From Pseudomonadota bacterium (lineage in GTDB: Bacteria > Bdellovibrionota_C > UBA2361 > OMIW01): a DNA stretch of 19,272 bases. The notes under the pieces are model-generated. The model saw only the letters and a program-made list of their open reading frames with translations. It searched no databases and was not told the origin of the DNA. The stretch covers positions 1 through 19,272 of the forward strand of contig OMIW01000112.1 of NCBI GenBank assembly GCA_900299205.1, given 5' to 3'. Positions 7,043 to 15,574 of this stretch are shown here, piece after piece. The position numbers and the translations under genes were made by a program. Each line of letters begins with the position of its first letter. Position 1 is the first letter of the stretch.

Positions 7043-9094
7043 TTATTCCTGAGCGAATGGATCTGCGTCTGGCAGCCCCTCAATGAGCCGACGCTTTTTC
7101 TCTTCAAGAGAAAGAGTCCGCGAGGGTGAACTACCCTCCTTTTTCTCGGCCTTCGCACCACCAGTTGAAGCCTGCACTTCCTTGCTCCTCTCCGCCGCCC
7201 CCTCCTTACCCTTCTTATCTGCGTCTCTGAGAGTATTAACCGCCTCAGCCGATATTTCCGACATTCGCTTTAGACGGTGTGACATCGCCACATCAGCTTC
7301 CTCAAGCTGGTCAAGCACCTCTTCTGCCGAATTTACCGCTTGTTGAATCGCATCGATCACGTCGGCCAACATTTCGCGGAGCATCGCATCCCTGACACGA
7401 GGAACCCCCTGCTCCTTCACTCGGTTTAATTCCTCTGGTCGATCACGTCGCTGTCGGCCTGAATCTCTTCGAGCTGCAAGATCCTGCTGAGGTTCCTTCT
7501 CGCTACCAAATTCCTTGAAATCGGTCTCCCCGTCCCCGCCAACTAGCTCGTCTTGAGGTTTTTGGGCATCAACATCTTCCGCGCCTTCCCTTGCTGGAGG
7601 AGCCTTTCGGCCGATAGAGTCTTGCTCACCCCCTCCCCCCAGCGGGGTGGTCGAAAACATTCGTAAAGCGAAGGCGACTCCCACCGCGAGAAGACCGAAC
7701 CGAAAACCAACGAGGGCGATTGATCGATCACTTGAGGTCGAGGCGGGTGGCGATGAAAGCAGGGATGGCTTATGGTGCGCCGCCCCCGAGGATTTAGATA
7801 TACCGGGCGACTGCTGCGTTAACTCGATTGTCTGCGCGTTCGCAGCCTGAGATTGCTCCCCTATTCCTTCCCCCAGAAGATTCTTGGGGTTGCCCTTCAG
7901 CAATCCTACGGGTGTTGCAGCTTCCGCCTCGCGTCGCTTTCGCTCCTCGATGCGTTGTGTCAGTGGAGGCAATCGCCGTGAAAGGGGAGCTTTTCCGAGC
8001 GCAGGCGAAGCCGCAAGCCGCTGAGCTCCGCGCCCCCCTGACGAGGCCGCCGCAGGAGCTGGAGGTCTCAATCGCTTTCTTCCCGCTTTCGCGGGCCGAA
8101 TTGGCTCAAATTCCCCCTCATCATCCCTTTCACGAAGATCGAGTAATTCCCGACCCGGAACCGGATTGCGAGTTGGTTTTGCGGGAGCCCGTTCAGCGGG
8201 GAGATCTTCTCCCACCCGGCCCTTGAGGGGAGCAAGTCGGCGAGGTGCCCGTGTTTCGGCACCTTTTTGGTCCAGGACCTGACTTGTAGTTTTCCTCCTA
8301 GCTCCCGATTGAATACCAAAATCACGATTACCAATCTGCATCATCACGACCGTGATATTATCGTGACCTCCCCGCTCGTTCGCGAGGTTGACCAGCAGAT
8401 GCGCAGCGTCCTTTATCGGATGGGCGGCGACAATTCCCAAAATCTCCGCATCGTCGACAAGGTCATGAAGACCATCAGTGCAGAGAAGATAGACTTGTCC
8501 ATCTTTTACCTCCTCGGGGTAACTGGTCACCTCAACATCAAGGGTCGGCTTCACTCCGAGCGAGCGGGTGAGGAGATGCGATTTTGGCCGAAGATCGAGC
8601 TCTTTCGCAGGCTCAACCCCCTCTCTTCGCAACTCCTCTACCACGGTGTGATCGAGCGTAAGTCGATCTATCTGTCCCTCTGAAATTTTGTAGATCCGGG
8701 AGTTGCCGACATGAACAGTTGCTATTTTTTGGTTCGCAATCACCAACCCGGTCAGGGTGGTGCCCATTCCGTGGAGTGTTTTACTTGCGGATGCTTTCTC
8801 GAACACATCTTTATTGGCACGCACAACTGCATCCCGGAGAATCGCGGGATTATCGAATTGTGGGTGATCTTTCAGGGCGATCCGCACCGACGAGAGAGCG
8901 AGGTTCGATGCAACCGCCCCTCGTTTCGGCCCTCCCAAGCCATCCGCAATCAGGAATACCTGATATCCAACCTTTTCTAGAATCGAAAAGGCATCCTCAT
9001 TAACCTCTCGCTTAATCCCCTTATTGCTGACCCCTGCAGAGATAATTGCCAGCTCGCCCGTTTCGGTTGACGCCGCGGTGCCATCAGGTGCCAT
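7043..9094 (-). CDS. Membrane-anchored PP2C-family phosphatase with altered metal site
   Basis: Second PP2C-like protein, 683 residues. The domain (about 15-255) shows GIKREVNEDAF (26-36), LIADGLGG (48-55), MGTTLTGLV (110-118), LLCTDGLHDLV (203-213) and GGHDNITVV (242-250). The usual GDSR motif reads VGNSRIY (129-135): N131 replaces the aspartate (codon AAC at 8704-8702) that binds the third metal in PP2C enzymes, while D51, D207 and D245 are kept. Activity may therefore be reduced, or the protein may work as a binding module; that is inference. A long basic, Pro/Ala-rich linker (about 260-455) precedes one membrane helix (about 457-477), then a charged, Gln/Glu-rich and partly coiled-coil tail (about 565-680). 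Only a weak GAGAGAG precedes the ATG. It lies 113 bases behind the SPOR gene and 285 bases ahead of the other phosphatase. Confidence 0.85.
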   Translation of the reverse strand: MAPDGTAASTETGELAIISAGVSNKGIKREVNEDAFSILEKVGYQVFLIADGLGGPKRGAVASNLALSSVRIALKDHPQFDNPAILRDAVVRANKDVFEKASASKTLHGMGTTLTGLVIANQKIATVHVGNSRIYKISEGQIDRLTLDHTVVEELRREGVEPAKELDLRPKSHLLTRSLGVKPTLDVEVTSYPEEVKDGQVYLLCTDGLHDLVDDAEILGIVAAHPIKDAAHLLVNLANERGGHDNITVVMMQIGNRDFGIQSGARRKTTSQVLDQKGAETRAPRRLAPLKGRVGEDLPAERAPAKPTRNPVPGRELLDLRERDDEGEFEPIRPAKAGRKRLRPPAPAAASSGGRGAQRLAASPALGKAPLSRRLPPLTQRIEERKRREAEAATPVGLLKGNPKNLLGEGIGEQSQAANAQTIELTQQSPGISKSSGAAHHKPSLLSSPPASTSSDRSIALVGFRFGLLAVGVAFALRMFSTTPLGGGGEQDSIGRKAPPAREGAEDVDAQKPQDELVGGDGETDFKEFGSEKEPQQDLAARRDSGRQRRDRPEELNRVKEQGVPRVRDAMLREMLADVIDAIQQAVNSAEEVLDQLEEADVAMSHRLKRMSEISAEAVNTLRDADKKGKEGAAERSKEVQASTGGAKAEKKEGSSPSRTLSLEEKKRRLIEGLPDADPFAQE

Positions 9095-9207
9095 AGACAG
9101 TCTCTCTCGATGATGCAGCTACCAATCTAGCGTTCCATTCTCAATAAACAAATAATCGAGGGATGCTCGCCGTTACGTCGAGGACCGGCCATCGACTGCT
9201 CCTCCCG

Positions 9208-9987
9208 TTACTTCGCTCTTCGGAGGAAAGGCTCACCCTTCACGAGCCGCTCTCGACGAACCTGCTCGACCATTCGTTGAGCAGGTTCCTTGTTAGACTC
9301 AGGACCGACCAAAACCCGGTAGTACTGTTTCTTCCCGATTTTGACATCCTCTACAACTACGGCAAAACCGGCGGCCTTTATCTTCGCTGCCGTCCCCTGC
9401 GCTTCTCCAACCGTTGTCACCGCAGCTACCTGTACATACCAACCCGATGGAACCGTCCCCTGCCTCAGAAGCTCGACTACGCCCGATACACTACCCCGCT
9501 CAGGCATACCCTGACGCACCGTGGGAACCGGAGTTGGTGACGAGGTGGGGGTTATCGCCGCTGCCCGCTCCTCAAACACCTGATCAAGCGCATCGCGGGG
9601 CTTTTCTGCTTTCTTATCCCCCCCGACCGCATCGCCAACCCGCACCTCTGGGATCGGCTGAAGTCCCTCTTTATCCTTCGCGAGCGGAACCGTAGGTACA
9701 GCGGTTGGATGCCCCTCACGGTCGAGCTGGTGCACAACATCTGAGGGATCCTCCTTTTCCTCCTCACGCTCACGAAGAGGATGCACTATCGGCAGTTTTG
9801 GTAGAGACGCCACGGTACCATCAAGGGCCGCCTCAACCCCGACTCTTTTGCCAGCGATAAAACCGAGGTAGTAAGAGGCGATGATCGAACTACACACCAG
9901 TAACGAGAGACAAAAAAAGGACACAGAAGAGAGTCGAAGCTCCCATCGAGCAACGCCCGAAGCGTGAGGAGAGGATGTCGGGACCAT
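9208..9987 (-). CDS. SPOR-domain single-pass membrane protein
   Basis: SPOR domains bind denuded glycan strands of septal peptidoglycan and bring proteins to the division site. From the ATG at 9987 the protein has a short N-terminus, one membrane helix (about residues 21-43, SVSFFCLSLLVCSSIIASYYLGF), a long Pro/Asp/Lys-rich periplasmic linker, and a C-terminal SPOR domain (about 180-255) beginning GWYVQVAAV and containing KIKAAGFAVVV and QYYRVLVGP. The open frame extends to a GTG at 10032, but the purine-rich GAGAAG there directly abuts that codon, whereas the ATG has GGTAAG 7 bases upstream; the longer version is possible. It follows the ArgS-like gene on the same strand. From memory, SPOR genes sit next to argS in some delta-proteobacteria, which fits this pair. 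Confidence 0.85.
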   Translation of the reverse strand: MVPTSSPHASGVARWELRLSSVSFFCLSLLVCSSIIASYYLGFIAGKRVGVEAALDGTVASLPKLPIVHPLREREEEKEDPSDVVHQLDREGHPTAVPTVPLAKDKEGLQPIPEVRVGDAVGGDKKAEKPRDALDQVFEERAAAITPTSSPTPVPTVRQGMPERGSVSGVVELLRQGTVPSGWYVQVAAVTTVGEAQGTAAKIKAAGFAVVVEDVKIGKKQYYRVLVGPESNKEPAQRMVEQVRRERLVKGEPFLRRAK

Positions 9988-10058
9988 ACGGAGACTTACC
10001 AGAAAGGGGATCTTGTCGTAAAAACGAAACACCTTCTCGGCGCAGAGGCCGTCTTCAA

Positions 10059-11300
10059 TCAGAAAATCGAGCTAAAGCGCGTACAAGTGGCAAGAAGAAG
10101 GCGGGCCTCTTCATCAGATACCTCAGCCAATCGCTTCTCAATCGAAGACGGGGGAAGGGAGGCGCTTCGATGCGCGGCCGCTACCATCTGCCGGGCATGC
10201 TCGATAAAGACCGGAACAGTACCCCATGATACTGCATCATCAAGGAACGCGCCAAACAGAAGTGCGCTCCTGTGCCCCGCTCCGTGATTTCGATACATCC
10301 CGCCTGGCGCCCCTCGGAAACGCCTCCCGAGCCTTTCGACCGCAGCGCGCCCACTCCACGGCAAAGAATCAAATTCATCAAACCAACCGGCGTACTGGTC
10401 AATATCTCGAGCCGACTGCCCACCGGCGAGATGAAGGGCAAGCCCCCAGAGCCGCCCTAGGTCAGACCCATCCCCGCTCGACCTCAATATCCGCTCATCA
10501 ATGTGGTGCGCGGGAGGATCAATAAACCAGCCCCCACTCGGACAACAGAGGGAAATGTGGCCCTTATCGATCGACGACTCTCGGTACCACCTCTTGAAGG
10601 AGGATGGCGGCAACGTGGTTGGCATGAACCAGAGCGTTCCCTGAGCACCTGACTCACGGACCTCGCGACATTGCTGCTCGAGCCCCTCGCGTATTACCCC
10701 ACTGCCCTGCTCATCCGCGTTCCACGCCCATCCAAGTATCTCCGAAAGGTCATGCTCGTTACAACATCCATCGAGAAGAAACCGACGCTCAGAGCCCAAC
10801 CAGATTTCAACGATCTCCCCCCGGACAGCCGCGAGGTGCGCCTGTATGGTTGCGGCGGCCACCGTCCGCATCAACAGCCACCGATTTATTCGAATCGGAA
10901 GAGGAGCACAAATAACAACGCGGCGTCCTTTTCGAGAGGGTGGCGAGGTGAGGAACGGGAGCGATTCACACGAGAGGGTAAGATAGCCCTCCGTCGCTCT
11001 CAGAGCGGCTCCTCCCGAACCCATGCCCTCAATATCGTCCCCGATTGAAAGCCCTCCATTCACTCGGCTTACGAGCTCTTCGGCAAGGGGCTTTGGGTCA
11101 GTTCGGACTCGCTTGGCAAGCTCGAGACACCAGTCCGACCACCAATCGCCCCTCTCGGCAACACCCTGCGGCCGCCAGAGGAGCGGAGGTACGGTCAGGT
11201 GCTCGGCATAACGCTCTGCCACGAACTGCATCAAAAATGAGGCGAGCGCGCCATGAGAATCCATTGCGCCAACTCGATTCGAAGTATCACCCACCGACAT
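10059..11300 (-). CDS. Degenerate arginyl-tRNA-synthetase-like protein lacking catalytic motifs
   Basis: Not obvious at first sight, but three stretches align by eye with ArgS in the right order. Residues 51-80 (GDWWSDWCLELAKRV then TDPKPLAEELVSRV) match the N-terminal ArgS domain pattern GDYxxNxALxLAKxLxxxPxxLAExI. Residues 126-162 (RRVVICAPLPIRI, then LLMRTVAAATIQAHLAAVRG) correspond to the start of the Rossmann fold, VVVEFSSPNxxKPLHxGHLRSxxIG, but the HIGH-type motif is replaced by RWLL. Residues 352-375 (FLDDAVSWGTVPVFIEHARQM) match LDxAxSQSxDNPVFYVQYAHAR before the anticodon-binding domain. I see no KMSK-like motif, and the protein stops after EEARLLLATCTRF, where ArgS would continue for some 60-80 residues. 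At 413 residues it is well short of the usual 550-590. It is therefore unlikely to charge tRNA. The start is uncertain: ATG at 11264 is an alternative and neither has a good Shine-Dalgarno. The function is unknown. Confidence 0.6.
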   Translation of the reverse strand: MSVGDTSNRVGAMDSHGALASFLMQFVAERYAEHLTVPPLLWRPQGVAERGDWWSDWCLELAKRVRTDPKPLAEELVSRVNGGLSIGDDIEGMGSGGAALRATEGYLTLSCESLPFLTSPPSRKGRRVVICAPLPIRINRWLLMRTVAAATIQAHLAAVRGEIVEIWLGSERRFLLDGCCNEHDLSEILGWAWNADEQGSGVIREGLEQQCREVRESGAQGTLWFMPTTLPPSSFKRWYRESSIDKGHISLCCPSGGWFIDPPAHHIDERILRSSGDGSDLGRLWGLALHLAGGQSARDIDQYAGWFDEFDSLPWSGRAAVERLGRRFRGAPGGMYRNHGAGHRSALLFGAFLDDAVSWGTVPVFIEHARQMVAAAHRSASLPPSSIEKRLAEVSDEEARLLLATCTRFSSIF

Positions 11301-11380
11301 ATCACACCCAACCGTTTCGCAGTCCTCGCGTAAAGAATACCACGTTTACCAGAAACTGCACCGATACCCCGCCATCCCAC

Positions 11381-11430
11381 TGAAAAAGAAACCCGCCACC
11401 GCAGATGCTTATGACATCGATGGTGGCGGG
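11381..11430 (-). terminator. Intrinsic terminator downstream of the cupin gene
   Basis: On the minus strand CCCGCCACC (11430-11422) pairs perfectly with GGTGGCGGG (11400-11392), and the stem is followed directly by TTTCTTTTTCA (11391-11381). The 21-base loop contains a further small GATG/CATC pairing. It lies 60 bases after the cupin stop and before the ArgS-like start, so it ends the transcription unit coming from the right. Confidence 0.8.
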
Positions 11431-11490
11431 CACCCCCGAGGGAACTCAAGGGATAATGTACCTTCAAGAAACCTGCGATTATTCCAGCGG

Positions 11491-12015
11491 TCACCGTTTC
11501 TCGTTGCGCCGCCGAACGGGGAAGAACCAGCCGACGAACTCGGAGTGGTCGATCTGAACAGACTCAACCCCCTGCTGCCGGAAGTATTCCGGAGCGGCGA
11601 TCCATCCTGTCGGTGTCATAAATCCCCACTGACGCCGGCGAGGCCCAGTGATAAAGATAGTCCACACCTTACCCTCGGAGTTCGGCTGAAGCCTCACTCG
11701 GTGGCACTGGCGGCGCGATCTGACACCGACATATCCCGGATGCCGAAAATAGGAAGTTTCCCTCCCCTGCCGGTCAAGAACATGCTCCGAATATCCTCCT
11801 CCGAGGATAATGCTGCACGAATCCCACGGGTGGTCATGCAGAATCGGCTCATCGCTGAGGAAGAACTGGTGGATCATCGCCTCGAAAATGGGCGTCTTGA
11901 TGAGGTAGTAACGCCGCAAATAGAGCGCAACTCTTCCGTCGGGCCGGCGGACAAAAATATCGCGACAACCACCTCGGCTGTCTATCCATCGTGCCAACCG
12001 ATGATACCAGGACAT
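11491..12015 (-). CDS. Cupin-fold metal-binding protein of unknown function
   Basis: A 174-residue protein with a cupin-like core: ILHDHPWDSCSIILGGGYSEH (59-78) gives HxH ligands H60 and H62 plus an acidic residue E77, and CHRVRL (104-109) supplies a later His (H105). The following VWTIFITGP and QWGFMTPTGW resemble cupin-like proteins I recall from phages and scattered bacteria, whose substrates are unknown. Residues 1-40 are basic and aromatic with no signal peptide, so it is likely cytosolic. The ATG at 12015 is chosen because GAAGG lies 6 bases upstream; the frame extends to a TTG at 12039 without a good site. It lies 78 bases downstream of the ATPase gene and is the last gene before the terminator. 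An enzymatic role (dioxygenase, isomerase) cannot be told from sequence. Confidence 0.7.
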   Translation of the reverse strand: MSWYHRLARWIDSRGGCRDIFVRRPDGRVALYLRRYYLIKTPIFEAMIHQFFLSDEPILHDHPWDSCSIILGGGYSEHVLDRQGRETSYFRHPGYVGVRSRRQCHRVRLQPNSEGKVWTIFITGPRRRQWGFMTPTGWIAAPEYFRQQGVESVQIDHSEFVGWFFPVRRRNEKR

Positions 12016-12093
12016 GATAAACCTTCGCGGAAGTCGCAACGCTAGCCGAGCGCCATACCCCCGTCAATAAATGAGAGAGCTTTTCGCATCGTT

Positions 12094-14727
12094 TCATCGC
12101 GACACATCCAAAAAACTCTTCCTCAATTCAAAAAAGACCACCGGTAACATCGCCATCGAACCACACCAGATGAGCATCGTCACTGAGAGAGGTGCAACCT
12201 TGAGCGGTACCCCAATTGCGGGAATGAAGAGAAGAGATATTTGGAGTACGAGACTTAGCGCGACGGTTATAAAAAGCCACCTATTGGCCCGCCAGGGTGC
12301 ATGGTAAATACAGCTCCGATCGACCCGAGCAGACAAAACATAAAGAAGTTGGGAGAACGTTAGTTCCGTGAATACGATAGATCGCCAAGCACTATCGCCG
12401 GAGCGATACGCGACTACCGCTGTCATCAGCGCCACTGCCGCTATAACACACCCCGCCCATACCGTATCAACGGCGAGACCATGAGCGAAGATACTTTCCC
12501 GTGGATGACGAGGCGGTCGGCCCATTGCATCACCTTCCTCAGGTTCAAGGGTGAGCGCAAGCCCTGGCAAACCATCGGTGACGACATTCACCCACAAGAT
12601 ATGAATCGGAAGCAACGGCAAGGGCAACCCAAATGCGGGCGCAAGGAGGACGACCAGCAACTCAGAGACGTTGCTTGCAAGTACGAAACGAACAAATTTT
12701 CTGATGTTGTCGTAAATAACCCTTCCTTCCCGCACCGCTGCAACAATCGTCGCAAAATTGTCATCGAGCAAAACTAAATCAGAGGCTTCACGCGCCACAT
12801 CAGTACCAACTTTCCCCATCGATATACCAACCGTCGCCGCCTGCAGCGCGGGGGCATCATTCAATCCATCGCCCGTCATCGCAACAAAAGCACCCTCAGC
12901 GCGGAGTACCTCGACGATTTGGAGCTTTTGTTCGGGCGAAATCCGCGCAAAAACCCGAGTTCTTCGGATCTGTTCAGAGCATGACTCCTTATTAATTGAG
13001 AGAAGATCTCCTCCTGTCATCACCAGATCATCTGGCTCGGCAATGCCAACCATGGTCGCTATTTTGCGAGCCGTCGCGGGGTGATCGCCCGTAATCATTA
13101 CTACCTCGATCCCCGCCCGCTGACATACCTTCACCGCCTCTCGTGCTTCTGGGCGAGGAGGATCAAGCAGGCCTACCAATCCAAGAAGCTGAATCTCCTT
13201 TTCCCACTCCTCGACTTGCAATCCCCGATGGGAGCTATCTGCGATAACAGGACTTCCCGCGAACGCGATCACCCGCACCCCCTCCGCGGCCATCGTCTCT
13301 ACCTCAGTCAACCATCTCTCCCCCGCTTCTGCCCAGCCGATACATCGAGGGAGCACCACCTCCGGAGCCCCCTTTGTTACTGAAAATTGTGCTCCCGGCA
13401 TCTGGTGGACCGTTGTCATCATTCGACGAACGGCATCAAAAGGAAGCTCATCAACTCGGCGAAATTCAGTAACCCACCTCCTGCGATCATCGCCCCACCG
13501 TTTCAATGCCTCATCAATCGCGACCTCCATCGGATCACCAACAGACCTTCCCTGTTCATCGTGCAGATCAAGATTAAGCGCCATCGCTCTGAGGAGAAGG
13601 ATTGTCGCTTTATCACGACGATCAGGAACCTCAACCGGGACCAAACTATCACCAATGCGGAGCGATACCACCACCATCTCATTCTTGGTCAGGGTTCCCG
13701 TCTTATCCGTACAGATACAGGTCACCGACCCGAGGGCTTCCACAACGGCCAGCCGACGAGCAAGCGCACGATGCCGCGCCATTCGAGCAGCACCCCGCGC
13801 GAGTGCGATGGTTACCACCGCAGGGAGTGATTCTGGAATTGCCGCGACGGCTAGGCTCAGGGCGGTTAAAAACAGCTCGAGCATCGATTGCTCCCGAATC
13901 ACCCCCCAACCAAAAACACCAAGACACACCACGAATGCGATGACCGTCAATCGCTTTCCAAGATCGGCTATGCGGATCTGAAGCGGTGTCTTCGTTTCCT
14001 CATACCGCAACATTGCGGCGATCTTCCCAAGCTCTGTCTGCATGCCGGTCGCAATCGTGATTCCGACCCCTCGACCGGAAGCAATCTGAGTACCTGCATA
14101 CGCGAGATTTGTCCGGTCCCCGAGTGGAAGCTCTCGATCATCAAGGTGGTCCACCTGCTTTCGAATGGGAGCAGATTCGCCCGTGAGTGCCGCTTCGGAG
14201 ACAAAGAGATGTTGAGTAGCGACAAGACGCACATCCGCTGGAACAATACCCCCGGCCTCAAGAACAACCACATCTCCCGGCACAATGTCCGGTCCGGGTA
14301 TATTGATTATACGCCCTGCGCGCATCACTTTTGCGTGGGGAGCTGTAAGAGCTGAAAGGGCTGCCACAGCCCGTGATGCTCGCAGCTCCTGATAAAATCC
14401 AATCACCGAATCGATTCCAACGATGAGCAGGATAACAATCGTATCGGCGATATCACCAACGAGTCCGGATACAATTGCTGCTAAAATGAGAATCGCAACG
14501 ACCGAATCGGTTAATTGTCCAAAGAATATCTGTAACGGTGAGCGAGCAACTTGTTTGATTAACTCGTTATGCCCATGAACTGCGCGGAGTGCGCGACAAA
14601 CCTCCTCAACCAAACCAAAATCTTCGTGAACCCCGAAGTGTGCTCGTACCGCTTCGACTGGCTCAGTGTGCCACCCCCCTTTCGGCGTGGGCTCCTCAGC
14701 AATCCCTCGCTGAGTCCGAAGCTCCAT
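12094..14727 (-). CDS. P-type (P2A) cation-transporting ATPase, probably Ca2+
   Basis: ATP-driven pump of the inner membrane, 877 residues, which fits the bacterial PacL/SERCA-like group. Landmarks are the actuator loop LTGES (181-185), the phosphorylation site DKTGTLT (341-347, D341), nucleotide-binding KGAPE (452-456), ITGDHPATA (545-553) and the hinge GDGLNDAPAL (619-628). The ion-site helices match SERCA well: AAIPESLPAVVT in M4 (296-306), SNVSELL in M5 (685-691) and LWVNVVTDGLP in M6 (711-721), keeping counterparts of E309, N768, E771, N796, T799 and D800. Ca2+ is therefore the likeliest substrate, although Mn2+ or Na+ relatives share parts of this pattern. About ten membrane helices can be seen. 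An unusually good GGAGGTG precedes the ATG. It sits 47 bases behind lgt and may share its transcript. Confidence 0.93.
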   Translation of the reverse strand: MELRTQRGIAEEPTPKGGWHTEPVEAVRAHFGVHEDFGLVEEVCRALRAVHGHNELIKQVARSPLQIFFGQLTDSVVAILILAAIVSGLVGDIADTIVILLIVGIDSVIGFYQELRASRAVAALSALTAPHAKVMRAGRIINIPGPDIVPGDVVVLEAGGIVPADVRLVATQHLFVSEAALTGESAPIRKQVDHLDDRELPLGDRTNLAYAGTQIASGRGVGITIATGMQTELGKIAAMLRYEETKTPLQIRIADLGKRLTVIAFVVCLGVFGWGVIREQSMLELFLTALSLAVAAIPESLPAVVTIALARGAARMARHRALARRLAVVEALGSVTCICTDKTGTLTKNEMVVVSLRIGDSLVPVEVPDRRDKATILLLRAMALNLDLHDEQGRSVGDPMEVAIDEALKRWGDDRRRWVTEFRRVDELPFDAVRRMMTTVHQMPGAQFSVTKGAPEVVLPRCIGWAEAGERWLTEVETMAAEGVRVIAFAGSPVIADSSHRGLQVEEWEKEIQLLGLVGLLDPPRPEAREAVKVCQRAGIEVVMITGDHPATARKIATMVGIAEPDDLVMTGGDLLSINKESCSEQIRRTRVFARISPEQKLQIVEVLRAEGAFVAMTGDGLNDAPALQAATVGISMGKVGTDVAREASDLVLLDDNFATIVAAVREGRVIYDNIRKFVRFVLASNVSELLVVLLAPAFGLPLPLLPIHILWVNVVTDGLPGLALTLEPEEGDAMGRPPRHPRESIFAHGLAVDTVWAGCVIAAVALMTAVVAYRSGDSAWRSIVFTELTFSQLLYVLSARVDRSCIYHAPWRANRWLFITVALSLVLQISLLFIPAIGVPLKVAPLSVTMLIWCGSMAMLPVVFFELRKSFLDVSR

Positions 14728-14774
14728 GACGCACCTCCGTCTCTTCGGTGCATCTCCGGTCTCACCTCACGTCA

Positions 14775-15548
14775 TCACACCCTTGACGACTCAGGTGCTC
14801 GTCGGAGGAGCAGCACCGCGCCTATCATCACCAGTATGAGCGCAATCACCTGCGCTTCACTAAACACCCCACCGGCGATGCGAGGATTGATTCTTAAAAA
14901 CTCAACAAAAAACCGCTCTACCGAGAGCAATATCAAACATAGACCCGCGCGCGCGTACGGCCGCTGCCAGAACGATCGCTTCGACACCTCTACAGAACCG
15001 AGTATTATCGCAATACCGATCGCGATCGTCGATTCAAAAAATGGGGTCGGGAACACCAATACTCCGGGAGGCGTCGGCACCACCCCCGAGGAGTAAGACA
15101 TTCCCCAAAAACTTGCCGTCTCCCGACCGTAATCTCCATCTCCCGAGAGTTGACACCCGAGCCTTCCGATCGCATATCCGAGAGCAAGAGCGGGACCTAC
15201 CGCATCGAAGAAAAGTCTCGGCGCTATTCGATCTCGGCGCAACAATACCCCGAGCACCACACAGGCGGTGATAAAACCACCATAGAAAACAAATCCTGCG
15301 GTCGCAAGAAGGGCATCGAGAAGTTCCCCCCGAACTTCGCTCCAATTGGTGCCGATAAACCAAAACCGGGCCCCAATCAAACCACAAAAGCCGGCCCAGA
15401 GAACGTATCTCTCAGCCAGAGCTTCTGGGAGTCCGAACCGACGAAAGCTGATGGTGAGCCGCTCAATAGCAACGAGAAGCGCAAGCGCCACCATCAAACC
15501 AAAACTATTTATCGGGATGGGACCGAGATGAAAGATCGTTGGGATCAT
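14775..15548 (-). CDS. lgt: Prolipoprotein diacylglyceryl transferase
   Basis: Transfers diacylglycerol from phosphatidylglycerol to the lipobox cysteine of prolipoproteins, an inner-membrane step. The 257 residues form about seven membrane segments. Family marks are SFGLMVALA (15-23), GLIGARFWFI (56-65), FYGGF (88-92), the signature GRLGCQLSGDGDYG (128-141), FPTPFFES (166-173) and ERFFVEFLR (211-219). The tyrosine usually found in the first motif (YGLM; Y26 in E. coli) is Phe16 here, and the E. coli HGG is YGG, the latter common in other phyla. The start ATG at 15548 has GGAG 5-8 bases upstream. The gene is 26 bases behind a TlpA-like lipoprotein that would be one of its own substrates. Confidence 0.93.
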   Translation of the reverse strand: MIPTIFHLGPIPINSFGLMVALALLVAIERLTISFRRFGLPEALAERYVLWAGFCGLIGARFWFIGTNWSEVRGELLDALLATAGFVFYGGFITACVVLGVLLRRDRIAPRLFFDAVGPALALGYAIGRLGCQLSGDGDYGRETASFWGMSYSSGVVPTPPGVLVFPTPFFESTIAIGIAIILGSVEVSKRSFWQRPYARAGLCLILLSVERFFVEFLRINPRIAGGVFSEAQVIALILVMIGAVLLLRRAPESSRV

Positions 15549-15574
15549 AAAAGGCTCCGGTCGTGCTCGATCCC

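Noticed and set aside
10059-11300. Explaining the short ArgS-like protein by a frameshift
   Set aside because: The frame is continuous, the catalytic motifs are replaced rather than shifted out of frame, and the SPOR gene follows too closely to hold the missing C-terminal part.
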